The notes under the pieces: generated by a model
The model's input: the letters and a program-made list of their open reading frames with translations, nothing else
What the model was told of the DNA's origin: nothing
The model's database searches: none
Assembly (NCBI GenBank): GCA_021323555.1
Contig: JAJONP010000032.1
Span: 1 to 15,542, forward strand
Source of the DNA: Gammaproteobacteria bacterium
GTDB taxonomy: Bacteria > Pseudomonadota > Gammaproteobacteria > DSM-16500
Direction of reading: 5' to 3'
DNA: 15,542 nucleotides
Program-made: the position numbers and the translations under genes
Shown here: piece by piece, positions 7,427-15,542 of the stretch
Layout of the letters: each line of letters opens with the position of its first letter
How positions within the stretch are numbered: position 1 is the first letter of the stretch

Positions 7427-9160
7427 CTACAACAATCGACAAGTCTGTTCATTCTTCTTAGGGAAGAACTTGTGATAGTTATCCAGAGCACGTATTACAA
7501 AATCCCTCGGTAATAATTTATTTTGTTGTAGGACTCGGATATGCAGATCTAATTCTTCCTTAGATAAGTAATTTGAAATCATCAAGCACATAGGCATATT
7601 CCCATCAAATATAGCATGTTGAAACCCTGTGATATCACAACAGAAGGTACTCGCTATTGGATCATTTGGATCTATCGCTGACCTCCCTGACGACTTTAAG
7701 GCTAGTTGCCTATCTCTTTTAAGCATATTTTCAGCTAGCTCTACCTGTTTGTGAGCAACAACATGTAGAAACAGAGCAAGTCCCAGTCCAAGCCCAGGCG
7801 GATGTATGATTTGCTGCGGAGAAAATAATCGAGGATTATAAGCCATATTTTTTTGCGCCATTATTTTCACTTGATTTTCAAAAATAAAATACAATCCAAT
7901 GCTAAAATGCGCTGATAAGTTATAGGGTATTGGACGGCTTAAGCGAACAGAAACAAGCGCATTACCCATATATATAATCAGAGCGCTTAAGGCAGGATCA
8001 TCCTTTTCTTCTCTACCTCCGTTGTACTGTATGGCATATTCTAAAGGCAACCGACCTATAGAATCAGGACAAAGTAAGTTCGCCAGTGCTAACCCTCGCT
8101 GTCGAGATTCGAGTAGCTCAATAACAGTGGTAAGACTATCTATATGCAATGCAGCACAGTGTAATGGAAATGTTTTTGTGCCCTCATGCTGCGTTAACAA
8201 TAACCGTTTATCTTTTTGAACAAGCTCTCGAATCGCTACGGTATCTCCATTAAAACAAGCTTCTTTCATCTCTTGAATCCAGCCAGCAGGCAAATACTGA
8301 AGCTTTGCGAGATCAGGACGGCTTTCAAGCAGTTGACGGATTCTTGACTGATATTCCTCATTGCTGGTAAGCGTTAAATTAGGAAGCTCTAAATTTGTGA
8401 GTGGTGACGTCTGATGTCCTTGTGAAAACCACTGAGTAATGGCTTCGCGTTCATAGACCTGGCCATCCGATGTTGAAACAGGATCATACATGAGACTGTG
8501 TGTAAGAGGGCATAATAAAGCTTCATCAATGTCTGTAGCATCTGCCACTGGCCATGGATAAAGTCCCATTTCTTCGAGTCTGTTTTTTATTTCCTTTCTC
8601 ACGAAATTTGTAAAGCGCTCTTCAACAATATCTAATCTACCTTGTTGAGATCGTGTTTTTGAAAGCCCATTCCAAAACCTCATATAGTTGAAAAATTCTA
8701 ATTGACTCTCAATTCCTGCGATTCTTTTGAACACCTCCTTTTTTTCCATACTCATAAGCAGGAGTCTATTAACGTCAAATTTTTCTTGGAAAATATCCTC
8801 CATACACTTACTATCTGCTTGCTCAGGCTTTATTAAGTCAGTTAACAGAGTTTTTATCTCATCAACCACACCATTGTCTGCTGATGGATAAAGAAGTAAT
8901 TGTAAATTTTTCCACGCAAGCTTGTCTGAACGTAAATCAGGTAGAGCATTTGGTAAATCTGAGGGAGCCAAAGTCGGTGCTTGTTGATTCTCTTCTTGTT
9001 GCGGATCATCTTTTTCTTCAAGAGCAATCCTAGCTCTTCGAGGGTTTCTGCTTTCTAAACGTAAACGAGGATTGCTTGGCTCTATCCCGAGGAAACTTTC
9101 TGTTCTCAAAACTACATACGCAACAGCATTCAAAACTGACTCTCCACATCTTCTTAGCAT
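7427..9160 (-). CDS. U-box / ankyrin-like E3 ubiquitin ligase with insert and CaaX-like end (copy 2)
   Basis: This 577-residue paralogue of the gene at 3639-5468 has its U-box at about residues 216-280 (LCPLTHSLMYDPV, DGQVYEREAITQWF, TSPLTNLEL). Ankyrin-like repeats follow (FPLHCAAL at 331-338, LPLEYAI at 371-377). Between the shared N-terminus and the U-box lies an insert of about 115 residues (95-210) absent from copy 1. Residues 127-198 of it resemble the tail of the membrane protein encoded at 9424-11841. The C-terminus is TCRLL, a CaaX-like motif with Leu last, compatible with geranylgeranylation by host enzymes; copy 1 ends differently. Legionella AnkB, another ubiquitin-system effector, is known to be anchored by host prenylation. 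GAGGGG 7 to 8 bases before the ATG supports the start. Ligase activity and host targeting are inferred from domains. Confidence 0.85.
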   Translation of the reverse strand: MLRRCGESVLNAVAYVVLRTESFLGIEPSNPRLRLESRNPRRARIALEEKDDPQQEENQQAPTLAPSDLPNALPDLRSDKLAWKNLQLLLYPSADNGVVDEIKTLLTDLIKPEQADSKCMEDIFQEKFDVNRLLLMSMEKKEVFKRIAGIESQLEFFNYMRFWNGLSKTRSQQGRLDIVEERFTNFVRKEIKNRLEEMGLYPWPVADATDIDEALLCPLTHSLMYDPVSTSDGQVYEREAITQWFSQGHQTSPLTNLELPNLTLTSNEEYQSRIRQLLESRPDLAKLQYLPAGWIQEMKEACFNGDTVAIRELVQKDKRLLLTQHEGTKTFPLHCAALHIDSLTTVIELLESRQRGLALANLLCPDSIGRLPLEYAIQYNGGREEKDDPALSALIIYMGNALVSVRLSRPIPYNLSAHFSIGLYFIFENQVKIMAQKNMAYNPRLFSPQQIIHPPGLGLGLALFLHVVAHKQVELAENMLKRDRQLALKSSGRSAIDPNDPIASTFCCDITGFQHAIFDGNMPMCLMISNYLSKEELDLHIRVLQQNKLLPRDFVIRALDNYHKFFPKKNEQTCRLL

Positions 9161-9423
9161 AAATTTCCCCTCAAATAAAAAAATAAATTATTTTTCAGCT
9201 GATCCTACAAAATTCAGAAGTATACACGAATTATTTTATTTTTTATTTAGGAAATTTAAGTAATTTTTTGTAGGATTAATACGGAGGGTTTAGAACACTT
9301 TATTTGATTAATAAGGAATTATTTTCTTTTAAGGAAAAAGGCATCCTACTCTATTTCTATCATCTATTGCAGAGAAAGTTTTTTGTGTATAATCCGCCTA
9401 CGTATTTACTTAAGTGAAATTAT
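9161..9423. promoter_or_regulatory. Divergent control region of module 2
   Basis: This is the counterpart of 5469-5714. The conserved block at 9245-9284 and the run GATTAATAAGGAATTATT from 9306 match module 1 at an offset of 3710 bases. TATAAT at 9388-9393 lies 31 bases before the ATG of the membrane protein gene; TTGCAG 15 bases upstream of it is a short-spaced, weak -35. The part nearest the U-box gene (9161-9240) is more diverged and AT-rich. Confidence 0.55.
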
Positions 9424-11841
9424 ATGTCGCACGAAGCAGTGGCAGAAGACGAAAAAGATGACAGCAGTGCACCACATTTAGATTTACAAATATATAACAT
9501 TCAAGAAATTTTAGCGAATGCAGATTTTACAAAGATAGAAGACTTAGAAAAGATTTTTGGATTACTTGAAGATATAAAAAAGAATCCTCAAGAATATAAC
9601 GGTGTTCTACTCACGAACGCACAAGAAAAGCAGATGGAGACACTGGCATATGCTTTGTTTATTGCCTATAGAGACGGACAAGAGGCTGGAGCCACTAGCC
9701 ATGGCTGGACACCTGACAAAGAAAAAGCAAATTTTTATTTAGCCAAAATATTAATAACGGCATCCCCAGAAAATATCATAGATAATACTTTGTTTTGGTT
9801 TACCTGGCTGACAACAGTACGATTGGCTTTTATGCGTGTGTTTGACCGAGAATATACTTCATCTCTTTCTTTTCTTCCTCAGACATTCTTTAACCGCTTT
9901 CCTTCAATGGTTGCAAGTAATTTTAACTTGTTTCAATTCTCTTATGGTCCAGAACTTCTATTTTGTCTTATTAAACTTATTAGTGAATCTTTTCGTCCTA
10001 AAACGGAAGAGGATAAAGACAAATGGTTTTATGAACGATTTGAAAGCAAGCGCTTTTCTCAAATTTTTTTCAGCAGGAAATTTTTTGGCGCATTCTCGAA
10101 TGCCTTCGTTTGGCTTGTTGTGAATATTGTGACTTACCATGTTTATACACCTCTGGCATGCGCAATTAATCTGGGAGGTTTTACTTTTGATGTATTCCAC
10201 GATGGGTATTTAGCACATCAAGAAAAAAAAGAATACAGGAAATTACAAGAAAATCATGCGCTGTGCGAAGAGTATGGTTTGCAAGATCAATTAAACAATA
10301 AAATAAAAGCACTCGCGTTTAAACGTAACTATGCGATTGGTGTAGCGATAGGTATTTTATTTGGGATGCTGATTTTTTACGCGCCTGTTTTAATGCCTGC
10401 GTTACCTGGATGGCTTAGCGCAAGCACTGCGTGGTATGGTGCTGTTATTGCAGTGGGTTTGAGACACCTCCCTTTTCTTAAATGGCTGGGTGCTTCAGTA
10501 GTCATGTGCTCTGCTGTAGGATTGAGTTTTATTTGGGGTAGATTAAATACATTTCTTACGAAAAATTTCTATAAAGAATTATGGGATTTTTTGAAAAAAT
10601 ATAAAGCGGAAAGCATTATTACTGCTGGATTAGTTGTAGGAACCTTTGCTTTAAAAATCTTCTTTCCTGCCAGCATTTTTGCTGGGGTTTTAACATTCGG
10701 TATTCCAGCAGTGACTGCTTTGACTTTTTTAGCAGTTAAAGCAATATCTTATGTATGGCATCAAAGACAAGAAAAACAATCAAATTCTTCAATCTTAGAA
10801 GAATGGGAAAAACACACCCTTATGGATGCACTTAAAAAATCGCAATACAAAGTATTATTAGAAGAAAAACCAGGGGAAAATAGGAACAATATTGCTAATA
10901 CTTGTAATATGTTGCGAGTATTTCAGAGTTTATTATTGGCGGATGGGAAAGATGAAGAAAAGAAAGTGAGAAGAGATTTGATTTTACATGCATCACAGCT
11001 ATCGTCTGAAGAACTGAATAAGCATCTTAGAAATTGGGGACGCGAAAATACAGAAATATTAAAATATAAAACCCCGCAAGAATTTTTCAAACAACTAGAA
11101 ATTACAGCATTCCTACCCGTTCAGAACTATTCTTCAAGAGAAATAACCATGTTATTTGACAGGTTATACCATTCGCTAGCAGAGCAAAAAGATAATATAG
11201 AGACGCTAATAAACAATCTGTACCCTTCCTTTCTAGAAATGAAAGAGGAATATGAGAAGAAACTTAAGGAAAGGAATCAAAAAGAGACAACAAAAGAAAA
11301 CCCTTATACCTTAAAAGAGTATGAGTTAGAGTTACAGAAAAGGGAAAATGAAGCGAAGGGGTCTCTTGATCCTGCTCGGTTAAAGCAGCTTACCTCTTAT
11401 GAATTAAGACTGTTCCGAACAGTCACTGGGCTTCTCGAGCACTCGGAATGGGAGAAACATGAAGCAATTTGGGAGGGTCGAGTACAAGAACAAGGCCAAG
11501 ATGTATCACCTGATCAGCATTTTATAAATTTTGTAATGGAAAAAATAGGGAATGATGTACATACAAAAAAAGAGGAGAAAATTAAAAAATGGAACGATGA
11601 AATAACTAATAAAATAGCGCAAAAAGAAGTGATAAAGCGTTTAACCACGACAGCTGAAAAAACGAGCACTCATTTTGCATCTCTTTATTCCACTCCTCCT
11701 AATCTCAGAGTGTTCTGTAAAAAACCAGCGGAACAACACCTTGGAACCAGAAGGCAGTCTTCTATAGGAGAAGTTACACGTTCTCCACGTTTATTGCCCT
11801 GTGAAGCTACTAGTGCCGGTGCTTCCCCTCCTTCTTTATAA
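9424..11841 (+). CDS. Multi-pass membrane protein with long charged C-terminal extension (module 2)
   Basis: This 805-residue protein is paralogous over its first 445 residues to the product of 5715-7292. It has a soluble N-terminus, then membrane segments near 121-140, 222-252, 304-325, 353-371 and 396-445, with the shared GFTFDVFHD motif at 252-260. Copy 1 ends soon after the last membrane segment. This one continues for some 360 residues of helical, highly charged sequence, including likely coiled coil near 605-645 (EMKEEYEKKLKERNQK). Residues 647-711 (SLDPARL, LFRTVTG, WEGR, HFINFV) resemble the insert of the neighbouring U-box protein. The last 60 residues are low-complexity and polar, ending SAGASPPSL. 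The start is preceded by only a weak AAGTGA, but the conserved -10 at 9388 supports it. Family unknown; the layout suggests a membrane anchor with a large cytosolic tail. Confidence 0.75.
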   Translation: MSHEAVAEDEKDDSSAPHLDLQIYNIQEILANADFTKIEDLEKIFGLLEDIKKNPQEYNGVLLTNAQEKQMETLAYALFIAYRDGQEAGATSHGWTPDKEKANFYLAKILITASPENIIDNTLFWFTWLTTVRLAFMRVFDREYTSSLSFLPQTFFNRFPSMVASNFNLFQFSYGPELLFCLIKLISESFRPKTEEDKDKWFYERFESKRFSQIFFSRKFFGAFSNAFVWLVVNIVTYHVYTPLACAINLGGFTFDVFHDGYLAHQEKKEYRKLQENHALCEEYGLQDQLNNKIKALAFKRNYAIGVAIGILFGMLIFYAPVLMPALPGWLSASTAWYGAVIAVGLRHLPFLKWLGASVVMCSAVGLSFIWGRLNTFLTKNFYKELWDFLKKYKAESIITAGLVVGTFALKIFFPASIFAGVLTFGIPAVTALTFLAVKAISYVWHQRQEKQSNSSILEEWEKHTLMDALKKSQYKVLLEEKPGENRNNIANTCNMLRVFQSLLLADGKDEEKKVRRDLILHASQLSSEELNKHLRNWGRENTEILKYKTPQEFFKQLEITAFLPVQNYSSREITMLFDRLYHSLAEQKDNIETLINNLYPSFLEMKEEYEKKLKERNQKETTKENPYTLKEYELELQKRENEAKGSLDPARLKQLTSYELRLFRTVTGLLEHSEWEKHEAIWEGRVQEQGQDVSPDQHFINFVMEKIGNDVHTKKEEKIKKWNDEITNKIAQKEVIKRLTTTAEKTSTHFASLYSTPPNLRVFCKKPAEQHLGTRRQSSIGEVTRSPRLLPCEATSAGASPPSL

Positions 11842-11858
11842 CTGTTCACACTTTAATA

Positions 11859-11990
11859 GGCAAAGTCCGTATTTGGCCAATCTCGTGCGGAAATTTTATA
11901 AAAATGTACTCACATACAAGTGTATGCTGCGCTATTTTTATAAAATTTCCGCACGACCTTGGCTCAAATCCGAACTTTTTGCGTAAAGTC
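11859..11990. repeat. Long palindromic repeat element, right copy
   Basis: CGTGCGGAAATTTTATAAAAATG at 11884-11906 has a reverse complement in the right arm at about 11932-11956. Pairing continues outward with small gaps (AAAGTCCGTATTTGGCC against AAAGTTCGGATTTGAGCC), giving arms of about 45 bases. The centre contains a nested small palindrome, CATACAAGTGTATG. The right arm and centre match positions 1-113; the homologous unit continues to 12014. It lies 18 bases after the stop of the membrane protein gene and is followed by TTTTTTATTTTTT (12014-12026), so it may also end that plus-strand transcript. The form is that of a MITE-like or structured intergenic element. Confidence 0.8.
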
Positions 11991-12014
11991 AAAAGTCCCG
12001 TGAGCGCTTACCCT
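11902..12014. repeat. Direct repeat of 1-113 bounding the accessory cluster
   Basis: This stretch is the ungapped partner of positions 1-113, at an offset of 11901 bases and in the same orientation. Sequence to the right of it is shared with no other part of the window; serS ends 89 bases further on. Confidence 0.85.
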
Positions 12015-12102
12015 TTTTTATTTTTTAAAGAAAGATGTTTTCACTATAATTAACGTACACCATTTCTATTGATGGGTAATTAAAAGAGGCCATGAACGGT
12101 TG

Positions 12103-13368
12103 CTATAAGTGTCCTTCTCCGAGATAACTTTGCAACGCAGCAGGCACTCGAATACCGCCTTCTTCATCCTGATAATTTTCTAAGATAGCCACGAGTGTAC
12201 GGCCAACCGCAAGCCCTGATCCATTTAGTATATGCACTAACTCGAGATTGCCTGTTTTGACATCGCGATAGCGGGCTTTTAAGCGACGAGCCTGGAAGTC
12301 TTCTGTATTGCTACAAGAAGAGATTTCGCGATAGGTGTTTTGACTAGGAAGCCAGACTTCTAAATCATACGTTTTAGCCGCTGCAAAGCCTAAATCACCT
12401 GTACAGAGTGAAATAAGCCGATACGGAAGTTCGAGGCGTTGCAAAACAGTTTCAGCATGGCGCGTAAGTGCTTCATGCGCTTCATAAGATTTTTCAGGGT
12501 GAACGATTTGGAGTAACTCTACTTTTTCAAATTGATGATTACGGATCATGCCTCGTGTGTCTTTGCCATACGAGCCTGCTTCACTGCGAAAACAAGGTGA
12601 ATGGCATACATATTTTAGAGGCAATTGGTCTACTTCTAAAATTTCATTGCGTAGGGTATTAATGACAGAGACTTCAGAGGTTGGAATTAAATAAAATTCC
12701 GTATTATTTTTGACTTCAAATGAATCTTCTTTCAAATTGGGTAATTGACCTGTACCAAACATTGAATCTGCATTTGCTAAATAAGGTACGTAGATTTCCT
12801 GGTAACCATGTTCTTGTATATGTAAATCTAGCATGAATTGTATTAAGGCACGTTGCAATTTTGCAAGCATACCACGCAGTACCACAAAACGGGCGCTGGC
12901 TATTTTAACGCCTGCTGCAAAATCCATCCCTAATTTTTCACCTAAATCCACATGATCTTTGGGGGTAAAATCAAATTTTCGAGGCATGCCCCAGGTGCGG
13001 ATAATTTTATTATCTGCTTCACTTTTTCCGATAGGCACAGATTCATGTGGAAGATTGGGGATACGTGCAAGTAAATCATTTAACTCGCTTTGAATATGTG
13101 AAAACTGCTCTTCTGAGACTTTAATAGAATCATTTAATTCTTTCAGCGTATGAAATAACGCATCGCTATTTTCATTTTTGGCTTTTGCCTGGCCAATGGC
13201 TTTAGAACGGGTATTACGTTCATTTTGTAGATTCTGTAAATGCATTTGCACTGTTTTACGTTGTTCTTCCAACGAATGGAGACGCGAAACATCAAGGATA
13301 ATGCCTCGCGTTTTTAATTTTTCTGCAATGCCATTTAAATCTGCTCGTATTAATTTAGGATCTAACAT
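12103..13368 (-). CDS. serS: Seryl-tRNA synthetase
   Basis: This class II aminoacyl-tRNA synthetase charges tRNA-Ser (and tRNA-Sec) with serine in the cytoplasm. The 421-residue length is normal. Residues 1-105 form the tRNA-binding antiparallel coiled coil. The catalytic core shows TSEVS at 230-234, motif 2 ([14 protein letters not shown], 260-273, with HQFEKVE following), [15 protein letters not shown] at 348-362, and motif 3 ([19 protein letters not shown], 382-400). All are intact. The ATG overlaps the end of sucD by 7 bases, so it is probably co-transcribed and translationally coupled with sucCD. Confidence 0.97.
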   Translation of the reverse strand: MLDPKLIRADLNGIAEKLKTRGIILDVSRLHSLEEQRKTVQMHLQNLQNERNTRSKAIGQAKAKNENSDALFHTLKELNDSIKVSEEQFSHIQSELNDLLARIPNLPHESVPIGKSEADNKIIRTWGMPRKFDFTPKDHVDLGEKLGMDFAAGVKIASARFVVLRGMLAKLQRALIQFMLDLHIQEHGYQEIYVPYLANADSMFGTGQLPNLKEDSFEVKNNTEFYLIPTSEVSVINTLRNEILEVDQLPLKYVCHSPCFRSEAGSYGKDTRGMIRNHQFEKVELLQIVHPEKSYEAHEALTRHAETVLQRLELPYRLISLCTGDLGFAAAKTYDLEVWLPSQNTYREISSCSNTEDFQARRLKARYRDVKTGNLELVHILNGSGLAVGRTLVAILENYQDEEGGIRVPAALQSYLGEGHL

Positions 13369-14234
13369 AATACTTTAGCTGCCGTTGCGCCTATTTCTGC
13401 TGGCGAACGTACAGTATGTACGCCTGCTGCTTCTAATACAGCAAATTTTTCAGCCGCTGTGCCTTTACCACCTGCAATAATAGCACCCGCATGTCCCATG
13501 CGTTTGCCTTCAGGTGCTGTTACACCTGCAATGTAAGATACAACAGGTTTTGTCACATATTTTTTAATATAAGCAGCCGCTTCATCTTCTGCTGTACCGC
13601 CAATTTCTCCAACCATCACAATAATTTCAGTTTGAGGATCTTTTTCAAATAAAGCTAACACGTCAATGAAATTGGTTCCCGCAATGGGATCACCGCCGAT
13701 ACCGACACAGGTGCTCTGCCCTAACCCTAATTCTGTTGTTTGATGGACTGCCTCGTATGTTAAAGTGCCTGAACGAGAAACAATACCGACACGCCCAGGT
13801 GAATGAATATGGCCTGGCATAATCCCGATTTTGCATTGGCCTGGTGTAATAACGCCTGGGCAATTAGGCCCGATTAAACGGGTATCAGGATGATTTGCTA
13901 AATACGCTTTGACTTCTAACATATCGAGGACAGGAATCCCTTCTGTAATACAGATGATTAACTTAATACCTGCTTCAACGGCTTCCACAATCGAGTCTTT
14001 ACAAAAAGGCGCTGGAACATAAATAACAGAAGCGTCCGCTTTTGTCGCCTCATAAGCTTCTTTAACCGTATTAAAAACGGGTAAACCTAAGTGGGTTTGT
14101 CCACCTTTCTCTGGCGTGACGCCTCCGACCATGCGGGTGCCATAAGCAATCGCTTGTTCTGAATGGAATGTACCTTGTTTACCTGTAAATCCCTGACATA
14201 TTACTTTTGTGTCTTTATTAATTAAAATACTCAT
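13362..14234 (-). CDS. sucD: Succinyl-CoA synthetase (ADP/GDP-forming), alpha subunit
   Basis: With SucC it interconverts succinyl-CoA and succinate with NTP formation in the TCA cycle. The 290 residues match the usual length. The N-terminal CoA-binding Rossmann domain has [15 protein letters not shown] (15-29). The phosphorylated histidine is His248 in [10 protein letters not shown], with the conserved Glu210 in [14 protein letters not shown] and SRSGTLTYE are typical. AGGTG 8 bases before the ATG is a good ribosome site, inside the end of sucC. Its ATG overlaps the sucC stop by one base (TAATG). Confidence 0.98.
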   Translation of the reverse strand: MSILINKDTKVICQGFTGKQGTFHSEQAIAYGTRMVGGVTPEKGGQTHLGLPVFNTVKEAYEATKADASVIYVPAPFCKDSIVEAVEAGIKLIICITEGIPVLDMLEVKAYLANHPDTRLIGPNCPGVITPGQCKIGIMPGHIHSPGRVGIVSRSGTLTYEAVHQTTELGLGQSTCVGIGGDPIAGTNFIDVLALFEKDPQTEIIVMVGEIGGTAEDEAAAYIKKYVTKPVVSYIAGVTAPEGKRMGHAGAIIAGGKGTAAEKFAVLEAAGVHTVRSPAEIGATAAKVLC

Positions 14235-15400
14235 TATTTTTCACCTGCTGCTTGAACTACTTTTTTAGCAGCATCTGTGAAGCTTGCTGCTGGAATAATA
14301 TTCAATCCGCTTTCGCGTAATTTTTTAGCGCCAAGTTCTGCATTATTGCCTTCCAATCGCACAACGACAGGCAATGTAGTGCCAACTTCAGCAACAGCAC
14401 TCATGATACCCTCTGCGATTAAATCACAACGTACAATGCCGCCAAAAATATTCACTAATATCGCTTTGACGTTTTTATCTGACAAAATAATTTTGAAAGC
14501 TTCTGTGACGCGTTCTTTGGTTGCACCACCGCCGACATCTAAGAAATTTGCGGGATTGCCGCCATGTAATTTTACAATATCCATGGTTGCCATCGCTAAC
14601 CCTGCCCCATTCACCATGCAGCCAATATTGCCATCTAACGCAATATAGTTGAGTTCCCAATCATGCGCGCGATTTTCACGTTCATCTTCTTGTGTGGTAT
14701 CACGCATCGCACGTAATTCAGGTTGGCGATAAATAGCATTATCATCAATAACGATTTTGCCATCAAGGCATAATAAATTGCCTTGCTTTGTAATAACTAA
14801 CGGATTAATTTCTAATAGATTGAAATCATTTTCTGTAAATAATTTTCCGAGTCCCAGTAAAATTTTTGTAAACTGTTTAATTTGATCGCCTGATAATCCT
14901 AATGCAAAAGCCAGTTGACGTGCTTGATAAGGTTGTACGCCCAGTAAAGGGTCAACAACGGCCGTTAGAATTTTTTCAGGTGTATCGTGTGCGACTTTTT
15001 CAATTTCAACACCACCTTCTGTGGATGCCATAAACACAATGCGTTGTTTAGAGCGATCAATCACTGCACCTAAATAAAGTTCTTTTGCAATATCGGAAGG
15101 CTCTTCAATCAATAATTGATGGACGGGCTGGCCTTCTGCATTCGTTTGGTAAGTCACCAGGCGTTTGCCCAGCAGGTTTTTTGCAAAGTCTGAGATTTCT
15201 TCTTTCGTTGATACGACTTTCACACCACCTGCTTTGCCGCGACCCCCTGCATGAACCTGTGCCTTCACGACCCAGCGTTTGACAGGAAAAGTATCTGCAA
15301 TGGTTAATGCTTCTTCCGCATTCCGTGCGACTTGGCCATAAGGTACTGGCAAACCGTATTTTGCCAATAGCTGCTTGGCCTGGTACTCGTGTAAATTCAT
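14234..15400 (-). CDS. sucC: Succinyl-CoA synthetase, beta subunit
   Basis: The 388-residue ATP-grasp subunit partners Suc[13 protein letters not shown] is the standard N-terminus. [11 protein letters not shown] (51-61) is the nucleotide-binding loop, Glu197 and Asn199 in LLEINPL and Asp213 in CLDGK are the expected metal ligands, and [18 protein letters not shown] (257-274) with [10 protein letters not shown] (317-326) form the succinate/CoA-side loops. AGGAG 8 bases before the ATG supports the start. The sucAB genes that often precede it are not adjacent: 65 bases upstream is the end of an IS110-type transposase reading frame. No clear promoter was found between them. Confidence 0.98.
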   Translation of the reverse strand: MNLHEYQAKQLLAKYGLPVPYGQVARNAEEALTIADTFPVKRWVVKAQVHAGGRGKAGGVKVVSTKEEISDFAKNLLGKRLVTYQTNAEGQPVHQLLIEEPSDIAKELYLGAVIDRSKQRIVFMASTEGGVEIEKVAHDTPEKILTAVVDPLLGVQPYQARQLAFALGLSGDQIKQFTKILLGLGKLFTENDFNLLEINPLVITKQGNLLCLDGKIVIDDNAIYRQPELRAMRDTTQEDERENRAHDWELNYIALDGNIGCMVNGAGLAMATMDIVKLHGGNPANFLDVGGGATKERVTEAFKIILSDKNVKAILVNIFGGIVRCDLIAEGIMSAVAEVGTTLPVVVRLEGNNAELGAKKLRESGLNIIPAASFTDAAKKVVQAAGEK

Positions 15401-15464
15401 CTAATTACTCCTCTATTTTTAAACTTCATTTAGCGATGTAGCGATGTAGCAACTGTCTTGAGAA

Positions 15465-15542
15465 TTAAATTTTAAAGGCAGTTGTTTCTCTCCATAGTTC
15501 GCCCTTTTTAATCATGGCATTCATAATAATTAATAACTTATG
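15465..15542 (-). mobile_element. 3' end of an IS110-family transposase, cut by window edge
   Basis: The minus strand reads HKLLIIMNAMIKKGELWRE followed by TTAFKI and a TAA stop, with no interruption back to the window edge. The pattern (R/H)KLL-I-NAM followed by a polar residue pair and W is the usual C-terminus of IS110-family transposases (RuvC-like DEDD recombinases that use an RNA guide in characterised members). Only 25 codons are visible, so it could be an intact element or a remnant. A 10-bp imperfect inverted repeat (15450-15459 with 15475-15484) overlaps the stop. Confidence 0.65.

Noticed and set aside
14277..14648. Plus-strand 123-codon frame
   Set aside because: It is antisense to sucC, whose identity is certain; no independent support.
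15431..15449. Short tandem repeat of TAGCGATG upstream of sucC
   Set aside because: Only about 2.4 units of 8 bases; too short to call a functional repeat.
1..15542. CRISPR array
   Set aside because: The repeats present are two-copy long repeats; no short regularly spaced repeats or cas genes were seen.

Overview
The window most resembles a chromosome segment of a host-adapted gammaproteobacterium of the Legionellales (Legionella, Coxiella, Berkiella or Aquicella type; genus not resolvable from this sequence). The evidence is low GC, a core sucC-sucD-serS block, and next to it a cluster of genes that look like substrates of a host-directed secretion system: two U-box/ankyrin E3 ubiquitin-ligase candidates, a GHSRGG alpha/beta hydrolase, multi-pass membrane proteins with charged tails, and a small histone H1-like protein. 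No secretion apparatus is present, so the effector assignment is an inference.

Layout, left to right. Positions 1-113 are one copy of a dispersed palindromic repeat, followed by a perfect hairpin (114-147). Minus-strand genes follow: an alpha/beta hydrolase (169-1728), a membrane protein of unknown function (1942-3042) and a 57-residue lysine-rich histone-like protein (3319-3492). The membrane protein gene is bracketed by two 205-bp direct repeats (1731-1935, 3061-3265), each carrying the same strong sigma70-type promoter, so the two genes appear to have duplicated control regions.

From 3639 to 11841 lie two paralogous copies of a divergent two-gene module: U-box gene on the minus strand, multi-pass membrane protein gene on the plus strand (3639-7292 and 7427-11841). 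The divergent intergenic regions are also homologous and align almost without gaps. Copy 2 is elaborated. Its U-box protein has an insert of about 115 residues and ends in a CaaX-like tetrapeptide (CRLL), and its membrane protein has about 280 extra C-terminal residues. The U-box insert and the membrane-protein tail appear to contain the same small domain, which copy 1 lacks in both genes. This is the most interesting feature of the window: a duplicated ligase/membrane-protein pair in which one pair has acquired a matching module in both partners.

A second copy of the flanking palindromic repeat (11859-12014) closes the accessory region. Right of it is ordinary metabolism on the minus strand: sucC, sucD and serS, tightly overlapping and probably one transcript. 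At the right edge the last 25 codons of an IS110-family transposase run off the window directly upstream of sucC. The accessory island is thus bounded by direct repeats and sits near insertion-sequence remains.

No gap between genes exceeds 300 bases. No tRNA, rRNA or CRISPR array was seen.
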